The position numbers were made by a program, and so were the translations under genes. DNA of 64,000 nucleotides from Spirosoma profusum. Lineage in GTDB: Bacteria; Bacteroidota; Bacteroidia; Cytophagales; Spirosomataceae. How positions within the stretch are numbered: position 1 is the first letter of the stretch; every line of letters begins with the position of its first letter. The stretch is taken from positions 62,001 to 126,000 of the forward strand of contig NZ_JACWZY010000021.1 of the NCBI RefSeq assembly GCF_014699005.1, read 5' to 3'. Under the pieces are notes generated by a model that was given only the letters and a program-made list of their open reading frames with translations, was not told the origin of the DNA and searched no databases. Of this stretch, positions 54,526-63,352 are shown piece after piece.

Positions 54526-56269
54526 GATTTTGCCCACAAATAGGACAGTTATCTCGATGAAATTGGTTTTTTTGTTCGTCTAAGGCAGATTCCTCCAACG
54601 AATATCGATTCGTTAATTGATAACCAGCACTTAAAAAAGTGTGACTATCCCCTTTCCACGAAACAAGTAAATTAACAGATTGACCTTGGAGTGAATGGAT
54701 GAGTAAACGCGAAGTAATTTCAGCGGTACGGGCCACATCTAATGAACCAAATGGTGTAAACAAGCTACCACAGCCTGCAATGTCTTTTAAAAATGATTGG
54801 CCAGGTGCAGCAAACGAAGCTCTATTTTCAATATTCCCATCGTCAGTAACCTGGTAAAGGCATTGTAGACAGCCAGGCTCACTTGGCTCGATGTGTGCTA
54901 AACAGTGGCCGCCAATGCCATAGGGTTCTAACCAGGTATATAAAACAGGGACGCTTGACTTTTGATGAAAAAGCCATTCGTTCATATATAAGTTGATCGT
55001 AGGTTCACCCGTAGCCATGACTATAGCATCGTAGTGAGATGGATCAAATTTTTGCGTTGTTAGTAAGGTTTCAATTCGTTTTGGGATGGCCTGAACATCA
55101 ACATAAGGGATTCGTTTTTCAATGTCATTTTTCAACGCATCCACCTTGAATAATCCAACTGCATATTGACCGACCGCGTGGCGATAGACATTTTCATACG
55201 TAAGTACATCAGCATCAATCAAAGTAAACTTTCCAATACCAGCTCTTGCTAATTCAAGACCAATATAACTTCCTACTGACCCGCACCCAATCAAGGCAAC
55301 GTGTTTTCCATTCAAAGAAGATAATCCCCCACTTCTGGGTGTTAAATAGGCCCGGTCTAGTCGTTCAATATCGACCGGAATAATTTGTTTAACAGTTGAG
55401 CCGCTAGTAAGTGGATAAGCATTTTGGATACCTGTAAATCGTAGCCCAAATAGCGCATAGCCGCCTTTGGGTCTTGGTAAGGCAAAAATTACCAGTTCAG
55501 CTGATTTAAATTTACGGACGGATTTTTTAACAAACTGTTGGGTATCTTGTGTTGTATACTGCTCAAAAGCCTCTATAATCTGGCTTAACGTCCAGCAGTC
55601 ATCAAACCAGGGAGGAATGAGTTGGGTACCTTCCTTTAAAGGTATATATAAGGCTTTTTGAATCGTAAACGATTGTTTACGCACTTGTGGAATAAACTGG
55701 CGAAGGCTGGCTTCATCATCAGCAACGTAGCAAAACGCTTTTTTATCACTTGGTGGAACGATGGCATAAGCGATCTCTTTGGCCTCGTCACCGACTTCAA
55801 TAACGCTCCTTAATTCAATTACTTTCTCAAGACGCCCCCAGTATTCGGCAAAACCGTTGGTAAAATCAACGACATTACTTTTTCGATAACCCTTCTCTAA
55901 CGTATCAATCGCACGCTCCAATGCAGCTTCAATGACAGCGATCGGATCCTGGTAATTGATAAACTGGCCATCCCCTTTAATATAGCAGATATATCCATCA
56001 TTTTCTAAATGAGGAATTCTGCCTAACGTTTTGGCTGGATTCAAGAAAATAAACGGCAAGTTCAGCGGAAACGAAGCCTGAAAACCAATATGAATATTGA
56101 CCGTAGTTTCACCTGCAATTAAAACTTCGCCTGTTAATACTGCTTGAACTCCCCGTTTTTTATAGGCCTGTGGAACGGTGGTCAGTCGATTCCACAGGCC
56201 TGTTGGGGGAAGCTTTTGAATGGCTTCTTCAAGTAACGTAGTGAGCTGATCAGTTGAAGTATAAATCAT
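54518..56269 (-). CDS. cap2: CBASS Cap2: E2-E1 fusion, ubiquitin-like conjugation enzyme
   Basis: A 583-residue protein. The N-terminal E2-like domain has a candidate catalytic C95 in HLENDGYICY. The C-terminal ThiF/E1 adenylation domain starts near 315: Rossmann motif GCGSVGSYIG (328-337), then IDADVLTYENVYRHAVG. It has two CxxC pairs (C467/C470, C575/C578), likely a zinc site, and C500 (IAGCGS) as candidate E1 cysteine. Cap2 enzymes join the C-terminus of the CD-NTase to a target and prime it. It starts 3 bp after the CD-NTase gene. Confidence 0.95.
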   Translation of the reverse strand: MIYTSTDQLTTLLEEAIQKLPPTGLWNRLTTVPQAYKKRGVQAVLTGEVLIAGETTVNIHIGFQASFPLNLPFIFLNPAKTLGRIPHLENDGYICYIKGDGQFINYQDPIAVIEAALERAIDTLEKGYRKSNVVDFTNGFAEYWGRLEKVIELRSVIEVGDEAKEIAYAIVPPSDKKAFCYVADDEASLRQFIPQVRKQSFTIQKALYIPLKEGTQLIPPWFDDCWTLSQIIEAFEQYTTQDTQQFVKKSVRKFKSAELVIFALPRPKGGYALFGLRFTGIQNAYPLTSGSTVKQIIPVDIERLDRAYLTPRSGGLSSLNGKHVALIGCGSVGSYIGLELARAGIGKFTLIDADVLTYENVYRHAVGQYAVGLFKVDALKNDIEKRIPYVDVQAIPKRIETLLTTQKFDPSHYDAIVMATGEPTINLYMNEWLFHQKSSVPVLYTWLEPYGIGGHCLAHIEPSEPGCLQCLYQVTDDGNIENRASFAAPGQSFLKDIAGCGSLFTPFGSLDVARTAEITSRLLIHSLQGQSVNLLVSWKGDSHTFLSAGYQLTNRYSLEESALDEQKNQFHRDNCPICGQNHE

Positions 56270-56272
56270 TAA

Positions 56273-57328
56273 TTAAGCTGATTCATGTGTACCAATGATG
56301 CCAGGAGCAGCCGTGCGTTGAGCGGTTTGAGCTTTTGCTGGGACTGGAAAATCCGAACCAAATGATTTATCTCGAAGTACTTCACAAGCGGTTACTGGAT
56401 CAGCGTCCTTTTCTGCTTTTTCTAAGAAATCTCGTAGATCTTTCAGTTTCTGCTCAAACGCTTCCATTTGTTTGTCAGTCATTTTTTCAAACAAATCATT
56501 GTTCGGCTCAACAGGCAAGGGAAGTTTAATTCGCCGTATCTCTGGAAACCAACTGATCGTCGAGAAATTATTTAACAGATTATTTACTAAGGCTTTCAAT
56601 GCCGCCAGGTCGTTGAATTTTTGGGAAAACCGATCCGTGTAAATGGGATAAAACCAACTATATGCGGCAATAGTAAGAGCGATCCCTCGCGGAGCACCAT
56701 ATCCATTTGAATCAAACTGAACGTCTTTCCATCGTTTCAGATAGCGAATAATCCTGTAAAACTGAGCCCGTTCTCCAGCGTCCTTGTATTTACCAATCAA
56801 CAGATCAGCCAATCGTTTAGGATTTGAAACGATCCATAACCGAAACTCAGTGGTGGAATTTTCACGACCTGTAGCCAGGTAATCCTTTTGATCACTATTA
56901 CTAACACAGGACGAATAAACAGCGATATCAACATGGTAAATAGGTTCATCATTCAGTTGATAGAAAACAGTAACACAAGGTCGCCGTATTCTTACGGCCT
57001 TGGTATGACCATCTAATGCCTCATGGACCCGTTTTTTTAGTACGACAGGATCTGGATAATCAGTCGTGCTTACCTCAAAATATAAACCTTGGTCAAGATC
57101 GTAGTCACCTTTTAGTGGTACTACGCCTGTGCCTAATTCATAAGACCCTTGGTCCCTGAACCAAAATGCTGGACACTCTTCACCATACTTCTCAAAAACT
57201 TTCGGAAGGTTGGCTCTTAGTTTATCTTGAATAATTTTACGTTTATCACGTAACGTCTGTTCTTCCTCGAAGCGACCTAAACAAATCGTTTTGTTGAACT
57301 GCTCGAATGGTTTTTGAATTTCTGCCAT
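56273..57328 (-). CDS. CBASS CD-NTase (cyclic oligonucleotide synthase)
   Basis: A 351-residue nucleotidyltransferase. The active site has GS (61-62) in QGSYELGTGVVP, the D-x-D pair D77/D79 in GDYDLDQG, and the third acid D134 in YHVDIAVYSS. It makes a cyclic nucleotide signal after phage infection. The C-terminal domain (about 200-340) is helical, and the tail (GIIGTHESA) would be the Cap2 target. It is the first gene of a four-gene operon. The exact clade and product cannot be read by eye. Confidence 0.92.
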   Translation of the reverse strand: MAEIQKPFEQFNKTICLGRFEEEQTLRDKRKIIQDKLRANLPKVFEKYGEECPAFWFRDQGSYELGTGVVPLKGDYDLDQGLYFEVSTTDYPDPVVLKKRVHEALDGHTKAVRIRRPCVTVFYQLNDEPIYHVDIAVYSSCVSNSDQKDYLATGRENSTTEFRLWIVSNPKRLADLLIGKYKDAGERAQFYRIIRYLKRWKDVQFDSNGYGAPRGIALTIAAYSWFYPIYTDRFSQKFNDLAALKALVNNLLNNFSTISWFPEIRRIKLPLPVEPNNDLFEKMTDKQMEAFEQKLKDLRDFLEKAEKDADPVTACEVLRDKSFGSDFPVPAKAQTAQRTAAPGIIGTHESA

Positions 57329-57483
57329 CGTTTTTTATGGGTAAAGACTAATGTGTAGGAAATAAGAAAGATTTTGATTTGTTTCGTCCGTGCAGAGAAA
57401 CGTCTCACCTGTGCAACGATTGAGATAAAGAAATTAGTTTCACCTAAGAGAATATTTTTCATGAGTGTAACGTTTATATATAT
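57329..57483. promoter_or_regulatory. Divergent promoter region between CBASS and the CapH/CapP pair
   Basis: 155 bp without a gene. Candidate operator parts: inverted GTTTC (57381-57385)/GAAAC (57397-57401), the near palindrome GAGAAACGTCTC (57395-57406), and a direct repeat of CCGTGCA (57388) and CCTGTGCA (57408) spaced about 21 bp. A CapH dimer bound here could silence both directions. Confidence 0.5.
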
Positions 57484-57855
57484 ATGACTGCGACGCTAAA
57501 TACCGAGTTATTAGCGAATATGCTCAGAGCTAAGAGGGGAAAGACCGGTTTACGTACAGTAGCTGAGGAAATGGGAGACGTTAGTGTGGCTACGTTATCC
57601 AGAATAGAACAGGGAAAAGTTCCGGATGTTGATACGTTTATAAAGATTTGTCGATGGTTAGATGTGCCGACAGATACATTTGTGGTCCGTAATGAAGGAG
57701 AGACCTTATCACAAACAGACAATCAACAAACAATTGTGGCTCATTTACGAGCGGAACGAGAGCTGGACCCAGAGACTATACAAATGTTGGTAAAACTGGT
57801 TAACTTGGCCTACACAACCAAGTCCCCACGCCCAGTCAGTGAAAAGCAAGAATAA
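57484..57855 (+). CDS. capH: CapH-like HTH (XRE) repressor
   Basis: A 123-residue protein. The HTH (about residues 8-60) is well formed: LLANMLRAKRGKTGLRTVAE, then MGDVSVATLSRIEQGKVPDVDTF and ICRWLDVPTDTF. The C-terminal half is helical and ends in a flexible tail, where a peptidase might cut. It is divergent from the CBASS operon and followed (17-bp overlap) by an ImmA/IrrE-like peptidase, the arrangement of the known CapH/CapP control modules. A different XRE regulator cannot be excluded. Confidence 0.8.
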   Translation: MTATLNTELLANMLRAKRGKTGLRTVAEEMGDVSVATLSRIEQGKVPDVDTFIKICRWLDVPTDTFVVRNEGETLSQTDNQQTIVAHLRAERELDPETIQMLVKLVNLAYTTKSPRPVSEKQE

Positions 57856-58399
57856 CCTGCTCCCTAGAGGATTTACAACAAAAGCTGAAAAAATTGCTGA
57901 AGCCTTTAGAATCGATTTAAAAATCCATCCGTGTGGTCACTTATGTGCCTTTAAGTTGGCATCTCATTTAGGCGTAAGTGTATGCGAAGCAACTGATTAT
58001 GGCATTGATACAAGGTTAGTAGAACGATTGATTGGTTGGTCAGGCTTATATTTGGTGAATGATTTCGGAGAAAAAATAGTCATTCATAATACTAGCCATC
58101 CCCTAGGTCGTCAGCATAGCACAATAATGCATGAGTTGGCCCATTTGGTTTGTGAACACCCGTTACCCACGGAGGTAATTCTGCCTGAATTGCCTTTTCT
58201 AAGGAGATATGATCCTCAACATGAACAAGAGGCTGAATATTTGGGATCTACACTTCAAATGACTCGCAAAGGATTGGTATGGGCAATGCGGAGAAAAATG
58301 TCCATAACGCAGATAGCGGATTATTATAAGGCAAGTGAAGATATGGTTGATTATCGCTTACATATCTCTGGTGTTTCTAAACAGTTTTCTCGAAAGTAA
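57839..58399 (+). CDS. capP: CapP-like ImmA/IrrE metallopeptidase
   Basis: A 186-residue zinc peptidase. HELAH at residues 98-102 (STIMHELAHLVCEHP) is followed by E131 in QHEQEAEYLGS, the third ligand, and a helical C-terminus. It starts with GTG at 57839, overlapping capH. In CapH/CapP modules the peptidase cleaves the repressor, after activation by single-stranded DNA, and so releases CBASS transcription. That mechanism is taken from the family. The same arrangement here makes it likely. Confidence 0.85.
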   Translation: MKSKNNLLPRGFTTKAEKIAEAFRIDLKIHPCGHLCAFKLASHLGVSVCEATDYGIDTRLVERLIGWSGLYLVNDFGEKIVIHNTSHPLGRQHSTIMHELAHLVCEHPLPTEVILPELPFLRRYDPQHEQEAEYLGSTLQMTRKGLVWAMRRKMSITQIADYYKASEDMVDYRLHISGVSKQFSRK

Positions 58400-58449
58400 A
58401 TTAACCACCATTTACAATATTGTTTAATTAATTTAGCCATAATCTATAA

Positions 58450-58869
58450 ATGAAAATTGAAATAAAATTATCTGCTAATACTAAGCTGCCTGATGTAGTG
58501 GCTTTGAATGAATATATTCGAGAGCATAATATAAAAGGTGTTATTAGCACAGTTGAGGAAGCAGAGCCAACTCAAGGGTCAATGAGCTTTGATGATTATT
58601 TACCTGCAATAAAATTGGTTTTAGGATCGACTGCCACAGTTGGGGGAATCAAAGGTATATTTGATATAATAAAAAGTTATTTCGATTTGGTTAAACAAAA
58701 GTATGTATCTAAAGCCGAAACAGATAAAGAGAATTTAAAGCAGAGCAAAGTTGAATTCACTTTTGAAGAATCTGGAAAAAAAGTGACCCTAAATTTTTCC
58801 TCATTTGATGAGACAGAACGTAAAAGTTTTTTTGAGACTGTAAATAAAGTTTTAGAAAAGGACGCTTGA
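58450..58869 (+). CDS. EACC1-like effector-associated protein
   Basis: A 139-residue protein. Residues 1-45 form a beta-alpha-beta start (IEIKLSANTKLPDVVALNEY), then a glycine- and alanine-rich hydrophobic segment (LPAIKLVLGSTATVGGIKGI, about 52-72), a coiled-coil and a C-terminal beta hairpin (VEFTFEESGKKVTLNFS). This is the plan of effector-associated constant components (EACC1) that sit next to caspase-like or peptidase effectors in conflict systems. It is AT-rich and overlaps the caspase gene by 4 bp. The family call is tentative. Confidence 0.55.
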   Translation: MKIEIKLSANTKLPDVVALNEYIREHNIKGVISTVEEAEPTQGSMSFDDYLPAIKLVLGSTATVGGIKGIFDIIKSYFDLVKQKYVSKAETDKENLKQSKVEFTFEESGKKVTLNFSSFDETERKSFFETVNKVLEKDA

Positions 58870-60182
58870 TGAGAAAACTTTCTTTTAATACGGAGAAAAC
58901 TAAGGCGCTTTTAATAGGAGTCAGTGAATATGATTACCTTCCACAAATCGGTCCGGTAAAAAACAATTTGGTTGATTTTGCCAACATACTAGCTGATTCA
59001 GAAATTATAGGTTTGCCAGTCTCTAATATTATCTCACTTATTGATTTTAGGCATGACGAAATAATAAATGCGATTGACGATTTTTTATACGATGAAAATA
59101 ATGTGGATATAGAAACGCTAATACTATATTACGCTGGACATGGATATCGAGATCCGAAAGATAAAATGTTTTATTTAACTGGAACTAATTCAAAAAAAGA
59201 ATCTATTAGAGTTTCTGCCTTTCTATATAAGGAAATTAAAGATAGGATTGAAAGTTCTCAAATTCAAAATCGAATTATTTTTCTAGATGCTTGCTATTCT
59301 GGACTTGCTACTATGTCTGAAGAAATAGGTATTTTGCAAAAAGAAGAATTAGATATTAAAGGTACTTATACAATTGCATCTTCTTCTGGTGACGAAAAGT
59401 CTTATTTTAACCCCGTTGAAAAACATACCTTTTTTACCTCTACATTAATAAATACTTTAAATGAAGGATTTGTACTTTCACAACAGAATTTTGTAACGCT
59501 TGATGAGCTTTACGGTGAATTGAAAAAGAAATTGTATAATCTTTCAATGCCTGAACCAAAGCGAATGTCTAATTTAAATATAACAAATTATTATTTTTTT
59601 AAAAATAAGAAAAATTTTAATCTGATACAGAATAGTGGAGTTAAAATAAATAGTACTTTTAGCGATGTACAGGAATTTAATTTAGAAGCAAAGCAAAAGT
59701 TCTTGACCTCAGACGAATGGTTTTCTGAAGTAATCAAAAAGCTTGAACGCGCTACAAATGCACATATATATTTACGAGCCTTTCAGCATCCAAACGAAGC
59801 AAAAAAAGAAAGACAGGAGGAAATAGTAAATATGATGAAAAGCTTTGCAAGGATTATTTATGAACATCCAGCTCAAATAAAAATTGTTGCATACTCTACT
59901 AAAAGTGTACAGAGGGAGAGTGCAAAAAGCTGGTTATTCAAAGAAATTTCAAACAAATATGGAATTAAAATAACTCAAGCAAAAAATCAAGTTAATTCGG
60001 CTGTTACACTTATTAATCAGCCTTGCTTTGATGATATGTTCTCAATTTATATTATAAATGAAAGATATATATATTATGCTCAAAAAGCAGTTGAAAAATA
60101 TGTATTTGCTTATTACGAGTTTGATAATAGAACTATACCAAATCTAATAAAAAAAGGATTTGATTTAACTATTTTAAACTAA
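58866..60182 (+). CDS. Caspase-family cysteine protease
   Basis: A 438-residue protein. The N-terminal peptidase C14 domain (about residues 12-245) has the catalytic dyad: H92 in LYYAGHGYRD and C143 in FLDACYSG. The family opening KALLIGVSEYDYLPQIGPVK is also present. The C-terminal 170 residues are unlike anything I recognise and may sense or bind a target. It follows the EACC1-like gene by a 4-bp overlap. It is much more AT-rich than the CBASS genes, which suggests separate acquisition. Prokaryotic caspases of this type often kill the infected cell. Confidence 0.88.
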   Translation: MMRKLSFNTEKTKALLIGVSEYDYLPQIGPVKNNLVDFANILADSEIIGLPVSNIISLIDFRHDEIINAIDDFLYDENNVDIETLILYYAGHGYRDPKDKMFYLTGTNSKKESIRVSAFLYKEIKDRIESSQIQNRIIFLDACYSGLATMSEEIGILQKEELDIKGTYTIASSSGDEKSYFNPVEKHTFFTSTLINTLNEGFVLSQQNFVTLDELYGELKKKLYNLSMPEPKRMSNLNITNYYFFKNKKNFNLIQNSGVKINSTFSDVQEFNLEAKQKFLTSDEWFSEVIKKLERATNAHIYLRAFQHPNEAKKERQEEIVNMMKSFARIIYEHPAQIKIVAYSTKSVQRESAKSWLFKEISNKYGIKITQAKNQVNSAVTLINQPCFDDMFSIYIINERYIYYAQKAVEKYVFAYYEFDNRTIPNLIKKGFDLTILN

Positions 60183-60188
60183 ATAGAC

Positions 60189-60581
60189 ATGGCAACTAAA
60201 GCTTTACTTAATATATCAGGTCATCCTTTGAGTAACATTGCTATCGATGTATTTAGACAAAAGTTTGATATTATTGAAGATGTAAAATTCAATCTTATCG
60301 ATTTTAATGATGATATTATTTTTCAAATTGAAGCAATTGTTAATTTAATAAAAATTCCATTAGACGGTACAGTTGGTATTACTATAATACCTCCAAGCCA
60401 ATCTTTTTTCGCAGTATTATTAACTATTTACATTGAAGGTTTACTAGGTAATTACCCAAGTATTTGTTTATTAGAACCAAATGAAGATGGTGTTTACGTC
60501 CCTAATTTTAACGCTCTTATTAATGGACATAATGTAAGAAAACAAGGGAGGGAAAAACGGTTGTTTAAATGGGCTAAGTAA
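60189..60581 (+). CDS. Small Rossmann-like protein, third gene of the caspase trio
   Basis: A 130-residue protein with a strand-helix pattern: ALLNISGHPLSNIAIDVF, a DVKFNLIDFNDDII strand, VGITIIPPSQSFFAVLLTIY, and SICLLEPNEDGVYVP. It recalls small Csx15-like Rossmann-fold proteins linked to CRISPR and other conflict systems, but the likeness is weak. It starts 6 bp after the caspase gene and shares its low GC. It may be a sensor or an inhibitor. Confidence 0.5.
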   Translation: MATKALLNISGHPLSNIAIDVFRQKFDIIEDVKFNLIDFNDDIIFQIEAIVNLIKIPLDGTVGITIIPPSQSFFAVLLTIYIEGLLGNYPSICLLEPNEDGVYVPNFNALINGHNVRKQGREKRLFKWAK

Positions 60582-60652
60582 AGTTATAAGCCAATGTTAT
60601 TATTTCAAGAATACTCTTGTATTATGACATTGTTTTATAAAAAAATACTATT

Positions 60653-61114
60653 TTAATAACCAACATAATATTCAGGAATACAATTTTCTGGTAATAATTC
60701 AAGAAAAACACCCAATCCATACTTATATTCACCTTCTTGATGGGTGAAATCTTCTAGCTTAATAAAGTCTATTTCTCTTGGCTCAGAATTCCACCATCCT
60801 TTAATCTCAATTACGAGAATATTTTCATTGTTATTACCTCTACTGTGAATGATTAAATCGGGTCTTACTCCTTTGGGTCGTCTAGGTGTTCTTTTAGGGC
60901 TAACACCATTTTTATTATACTCAGCATCTAATTGTAGACCATTTAACCAGTCAACTTTAGTAATAGCTTCGTTAAGGTAAACTGCAAAGCGAAATGCGAT
61001 ACTTTGCTCCAGACCTTTTCTTCTAATAAGTTCATTGTCGTTTTGATATAATATAAGAAGACAACTTTTGATAATTTCTTTAAGTGTTTGAATTTGTTCT
61101 TTATCTAAAATCAT
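60653..61114 (-). CDS. PD-(D/E)xK-like nuclease
   Basis: A 153-residue protein. Candidate active-site residues: E36 (GLEQSIAFRF), D86 (VRPDLIIHSRG), E103 and K105 (ILVIEIKGWW). The order E...D...ExK fits the PD-(D/E)xK fold. It is short and has no visible DNA-recognition domain. It faces the caspase trio tail to tail with a 71-bp gap. It could be a stand-alone nuclease effector or a degenerate restriction component. Confidence 0.68.
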   Translation of the reverse strand: MILDKEQIQTLKEIIKSCLLILYQNDNELIRRKGLEQSIAFRFAVYLNEAITKVDWLNGLQLDAEYNKNGVSPKRTPRRPKGVRPDLIIHSRGNNNENILVIEIKGWWNSEPREIDFIKLEDFTHQEGEYKYGLGVFLELLPENCIPEYYVGY

Positions 61115-61228
61115 TGTTTCGATGCTTATTTAATATAATAATAATTAATTCTTGAAGCTATCTATTTTAAACCTTTAATTGTTATAAAATATATGAAATA
61201 GCTTTCAGCTCATTTTCAGAATAGTATA

Positions 61229-61981
61229 CTAAGATAAAACAGGTTTCCATTTAGCGCAGCCAGTAAGTTTCATAAAATCCGGCTCATGAAATCTTATGAC
61301 ACGAATAATATTTTCTGCTGGAATTTTATGCTGAGCGCGGTCTTCGTGTTCTATTGGGTTATCCGGTTTCAAACCTCGGTTTCGTAAGAAATGAGCAATT
61401 AATTTAAAGTCCAGTCCACCATGATAGGCTAATGATTCGATTGGAATGTAGGCTTCAATAAGACATGGCGTGCCGATTTTTGTAAGCATATGACCAGACA
61501 ATTTATCGTCCTCATGACTGTTATACAGTGCTTCACCTCCCCACGATCGAAAAAACCGTTCAATGCCTAGTTGCCCCTCAACACGGGGTGGAAAAAAGCA
61601 GAACCATATCATTCCTGCACGGTTACTGTCATCAGCTTCATTTTTACTCAGTAGATAGTTGGCGGTGGGCGAATCAATTAGCCCATTTTGCCGTAAGTTC
61701 TCAATTCGTTCTCGCAACGTAGCCGCGCTTGGCAAAGACATTCCCTTTACAAGTATAGATTGAATTTCTTCTTCCGTTAACCGAGTGCAATGATACCCCT
61801 GTAAAGTATAATCGGAGTCTCTAAGAATTGCGCGAAGGTGAGTTATTGCTTTATCGTATTCTTTGGGGTCGATTGGCTTAAATCTGGTTTTCCAATTCCG
61901 AAATAACTCTTCATTTCTTTCAAGGAAAGCTACTACCTTGACCGGCCATGTTTTCTCATCCTCAAGCTGCATTTTGTGCAT
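61229..61981 (-). CDS. Unknown protein, possibly ADP-ribosyltransferase-like
   Basis: A 250-residue protein from the ATG at 61981. A TTG nine codons upstream is less likely. The central part has LQGYHCTRLTEEEIQSILVKG, followed by RAGMIWFCFFPP and SWGGEALYN, and a TPCLIEAYIPIESL strand near 190-205. A G-Y-H-x-T-R start and a later aromatic/glutamate pattern are seen in ART-like toxins, but I cannot confirm the catalytic set. It lies within the defence island and reads toward the same end as the PD-(D/E)xK gene. Confidence 0.55.
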   Translation of the reverse strand: MHKMQLEDEKTWPVKVVAFLERNEELFRNWKTRFKPIDPKEYDKAITHLRAILRDSDYTLQGYHCTRLTEEEIQSILVKGMSLPSAATLRERIENLRQNGLIDSPTANYLLSKNEADDSNRAGMIWFCFFPPRVEGQLGIERFFRSWGGEALYNSHEDDKLSGHMLTKIGTPCLIEAYIPIESLAYHGGLDFKLIAHFLRNRGLKPDNPIEHEDRAQHKIPAENIIRVIRFHEPDFMKLTGCAKWKPVLS

Positions 61982-62023
61982 GGCAAATTCTGTGGTTATG
62001 GAAACCAACTTAAAATAAGGCAG

Positions 62024-63316
62024 TTATCTCCATGACATCGTTTTATTTCTAAGCTGCGTGGCATATGCCATTTGTAGATTAAGATCAAGGCACACCTTAA
62101 AAACTTCCTCTGCGAACGAATTTCGCACACCGCCATTGATATCTTTACAATACTTTTTAATGATAGGTACGGCATATTCTACAAAGTCGTCGTCGTATGA
62201 GTGGTCCATTTTCAAAGCAGCTAAATCAGCTTTTAACGATGATGGAAGAGCAGCTCCATAAATAAAGTACCTCAAATACGGTAAAAAATGAGGGTGGCTA
62301 AAGATTTCTTCGCCTTTTGTGCCATTGGATTCAAAAATAGCTTCATGAGATCTTCTTGTATTACTTAGATTGTATTCAGGCTTGGTAAAATAATTTAATC
62401 TCGTTTCAGGAATGGCCTTTCTATTCAACAACGAGCGTGCCAGAAGCGCTGCCGTATTGAGTTTTGCTATTCTTAATTCATAATCTTCATCAAGGCTAAT
62501 TTCGAATGACCCTAGGGCCTTAGCCCATTTGACTTCCTCTGCTGTTAACTCTATCTTATTCATGTCTTTAAAAGCACTATTCATCTTTTTTACTCTTTCG
62601 ATAAAGGCGGAATAATTCCCGGCCTTGTCATATTGTTTTCCTTGGTCATAGATAGCATCCCCATCACCCTGTTTGCCCTGTACATACAACAGATTTCCGT
62701 AGTTTATGTAGGCATCCAAGTAAGTTGGGTCTATTTCAATAGCTTTCTGGAAATATTTTATAGCGATGTCTTGGTTCGTTGAATCACTTCCTTCTCTCCG
62801 GTAAAGATTAGCCAGATTATTGTATGCTTTGACTTCCTTAGGATCAAGCTTGATAATGGTTTCGTATTGTTTTTTGGCTCCTTCTATATCATTAAAATGC
62901 GTTGTCAGTAAAAGAGCCAGATTAATTCTAGCAACAGTTAACTTAGGGTCAACTTCTAAAGCCGATTCATAATACTCTCTTGCTAGTTGAAATTCATGAT
63001 AATGATGATCAAATAGAAGGCCTAAATTATTTAGCGCTTCTACGTTTTTACTATTCAATCGAATAGCTTGTAAATAATTTTGCTTAGCCTGATCAGGTCG
63101 GCCACTTTTAGTATTCGTTGATCCTTTGAGGGCATAATAATAGGAATTGGGCTGATGTTTTGCCGCATATTTATCCAAAGCGATTTCACGCTCCTCCACA
63201 GATTTTATGGCGATAATTTCTAATAAGTCGGTAGCCCAGTTTACATTCTCATAGCCCATTGCGGTTAATAAGGGCAGATAATGCTCATTTTTGAGTTCAT
63301 TAAATTTAACAGTCAA
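62024..63316 (-). CDS. TPR-repeat protein, possibly 5'-truncated
   Basis: A 430-residue protein with at least four tetratricopeptide repeats (residues about 55-225): AIRLNSKNVEALNNLGLLFD, ALEVDPKLTVARINLALLLT, IIKLDPKEVKAYNNLANLYR, AIEIDPTYLDAYINYGNLLY. The C-terminal 200 residues are helical and unknown. The best start is a TTG at 63316. The frame stays open upstream toward the IS3 element, and no ATG precedes the repeats except one at 63259, so the original start may have been lost when the element inserted. Confidence 0.75.
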   Translation of the reverse strand: MTVKFNELKNEHYLPLLTAMGYENVNWATDLLEIIAIKSVEEREIALDKYAAKHQPNSYYYALKGSTNTKSGRPDQAKQNYLQAIRLNSKNVEALNNLGLLFDHHYHEFQLAREYYESALEVDPKLTVARINLALLLTTHFNDIEGAKKQYETIIKLDPKEVKAYNNLANLYRREGSDSTNQDIAIKYFQKAIEIDPTYLDAYINYGNLLYVQGKQGDGDAIYDQGKQYDKAGNYSAFIERVKKMNSAFKDMNKIELTAEEVKWAKALGSFEISLDEDYELRIAKLNTAALLARSLLNRKAIPETRLNYFTKPEYNLSNTRRSHEAIFESNGTKGEEIFSHPHFLPYLRYFIYGAALPSSLKADLAALKMDHSYDDDFVEYAVPIIKKYCKDINGGVRNSFAEEVFKVCLDLNLQMAYATQLRNKTMSWR

Positions 63317-63352
63317 AATGTTACTGATATCCCGTATGCTACTAGAATAGGT

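Noticed and set aside
57839..58399. The ImmA-like peptidase and HTH pair considered as a phage or ICE regulator (ImmA/ImmR)
   Set aside because: No integrase or phage genes are next to it, and it is divergent from a CBASS operon, which fits the CapH/CapP arrangement better. It cannot be fully excluded.
60653..61114. The small PD-(D/E)xK protein considered part of the caspase system
   Set aside because: It is on the opposite strand with converging transcription, so co-expression is unlikely.
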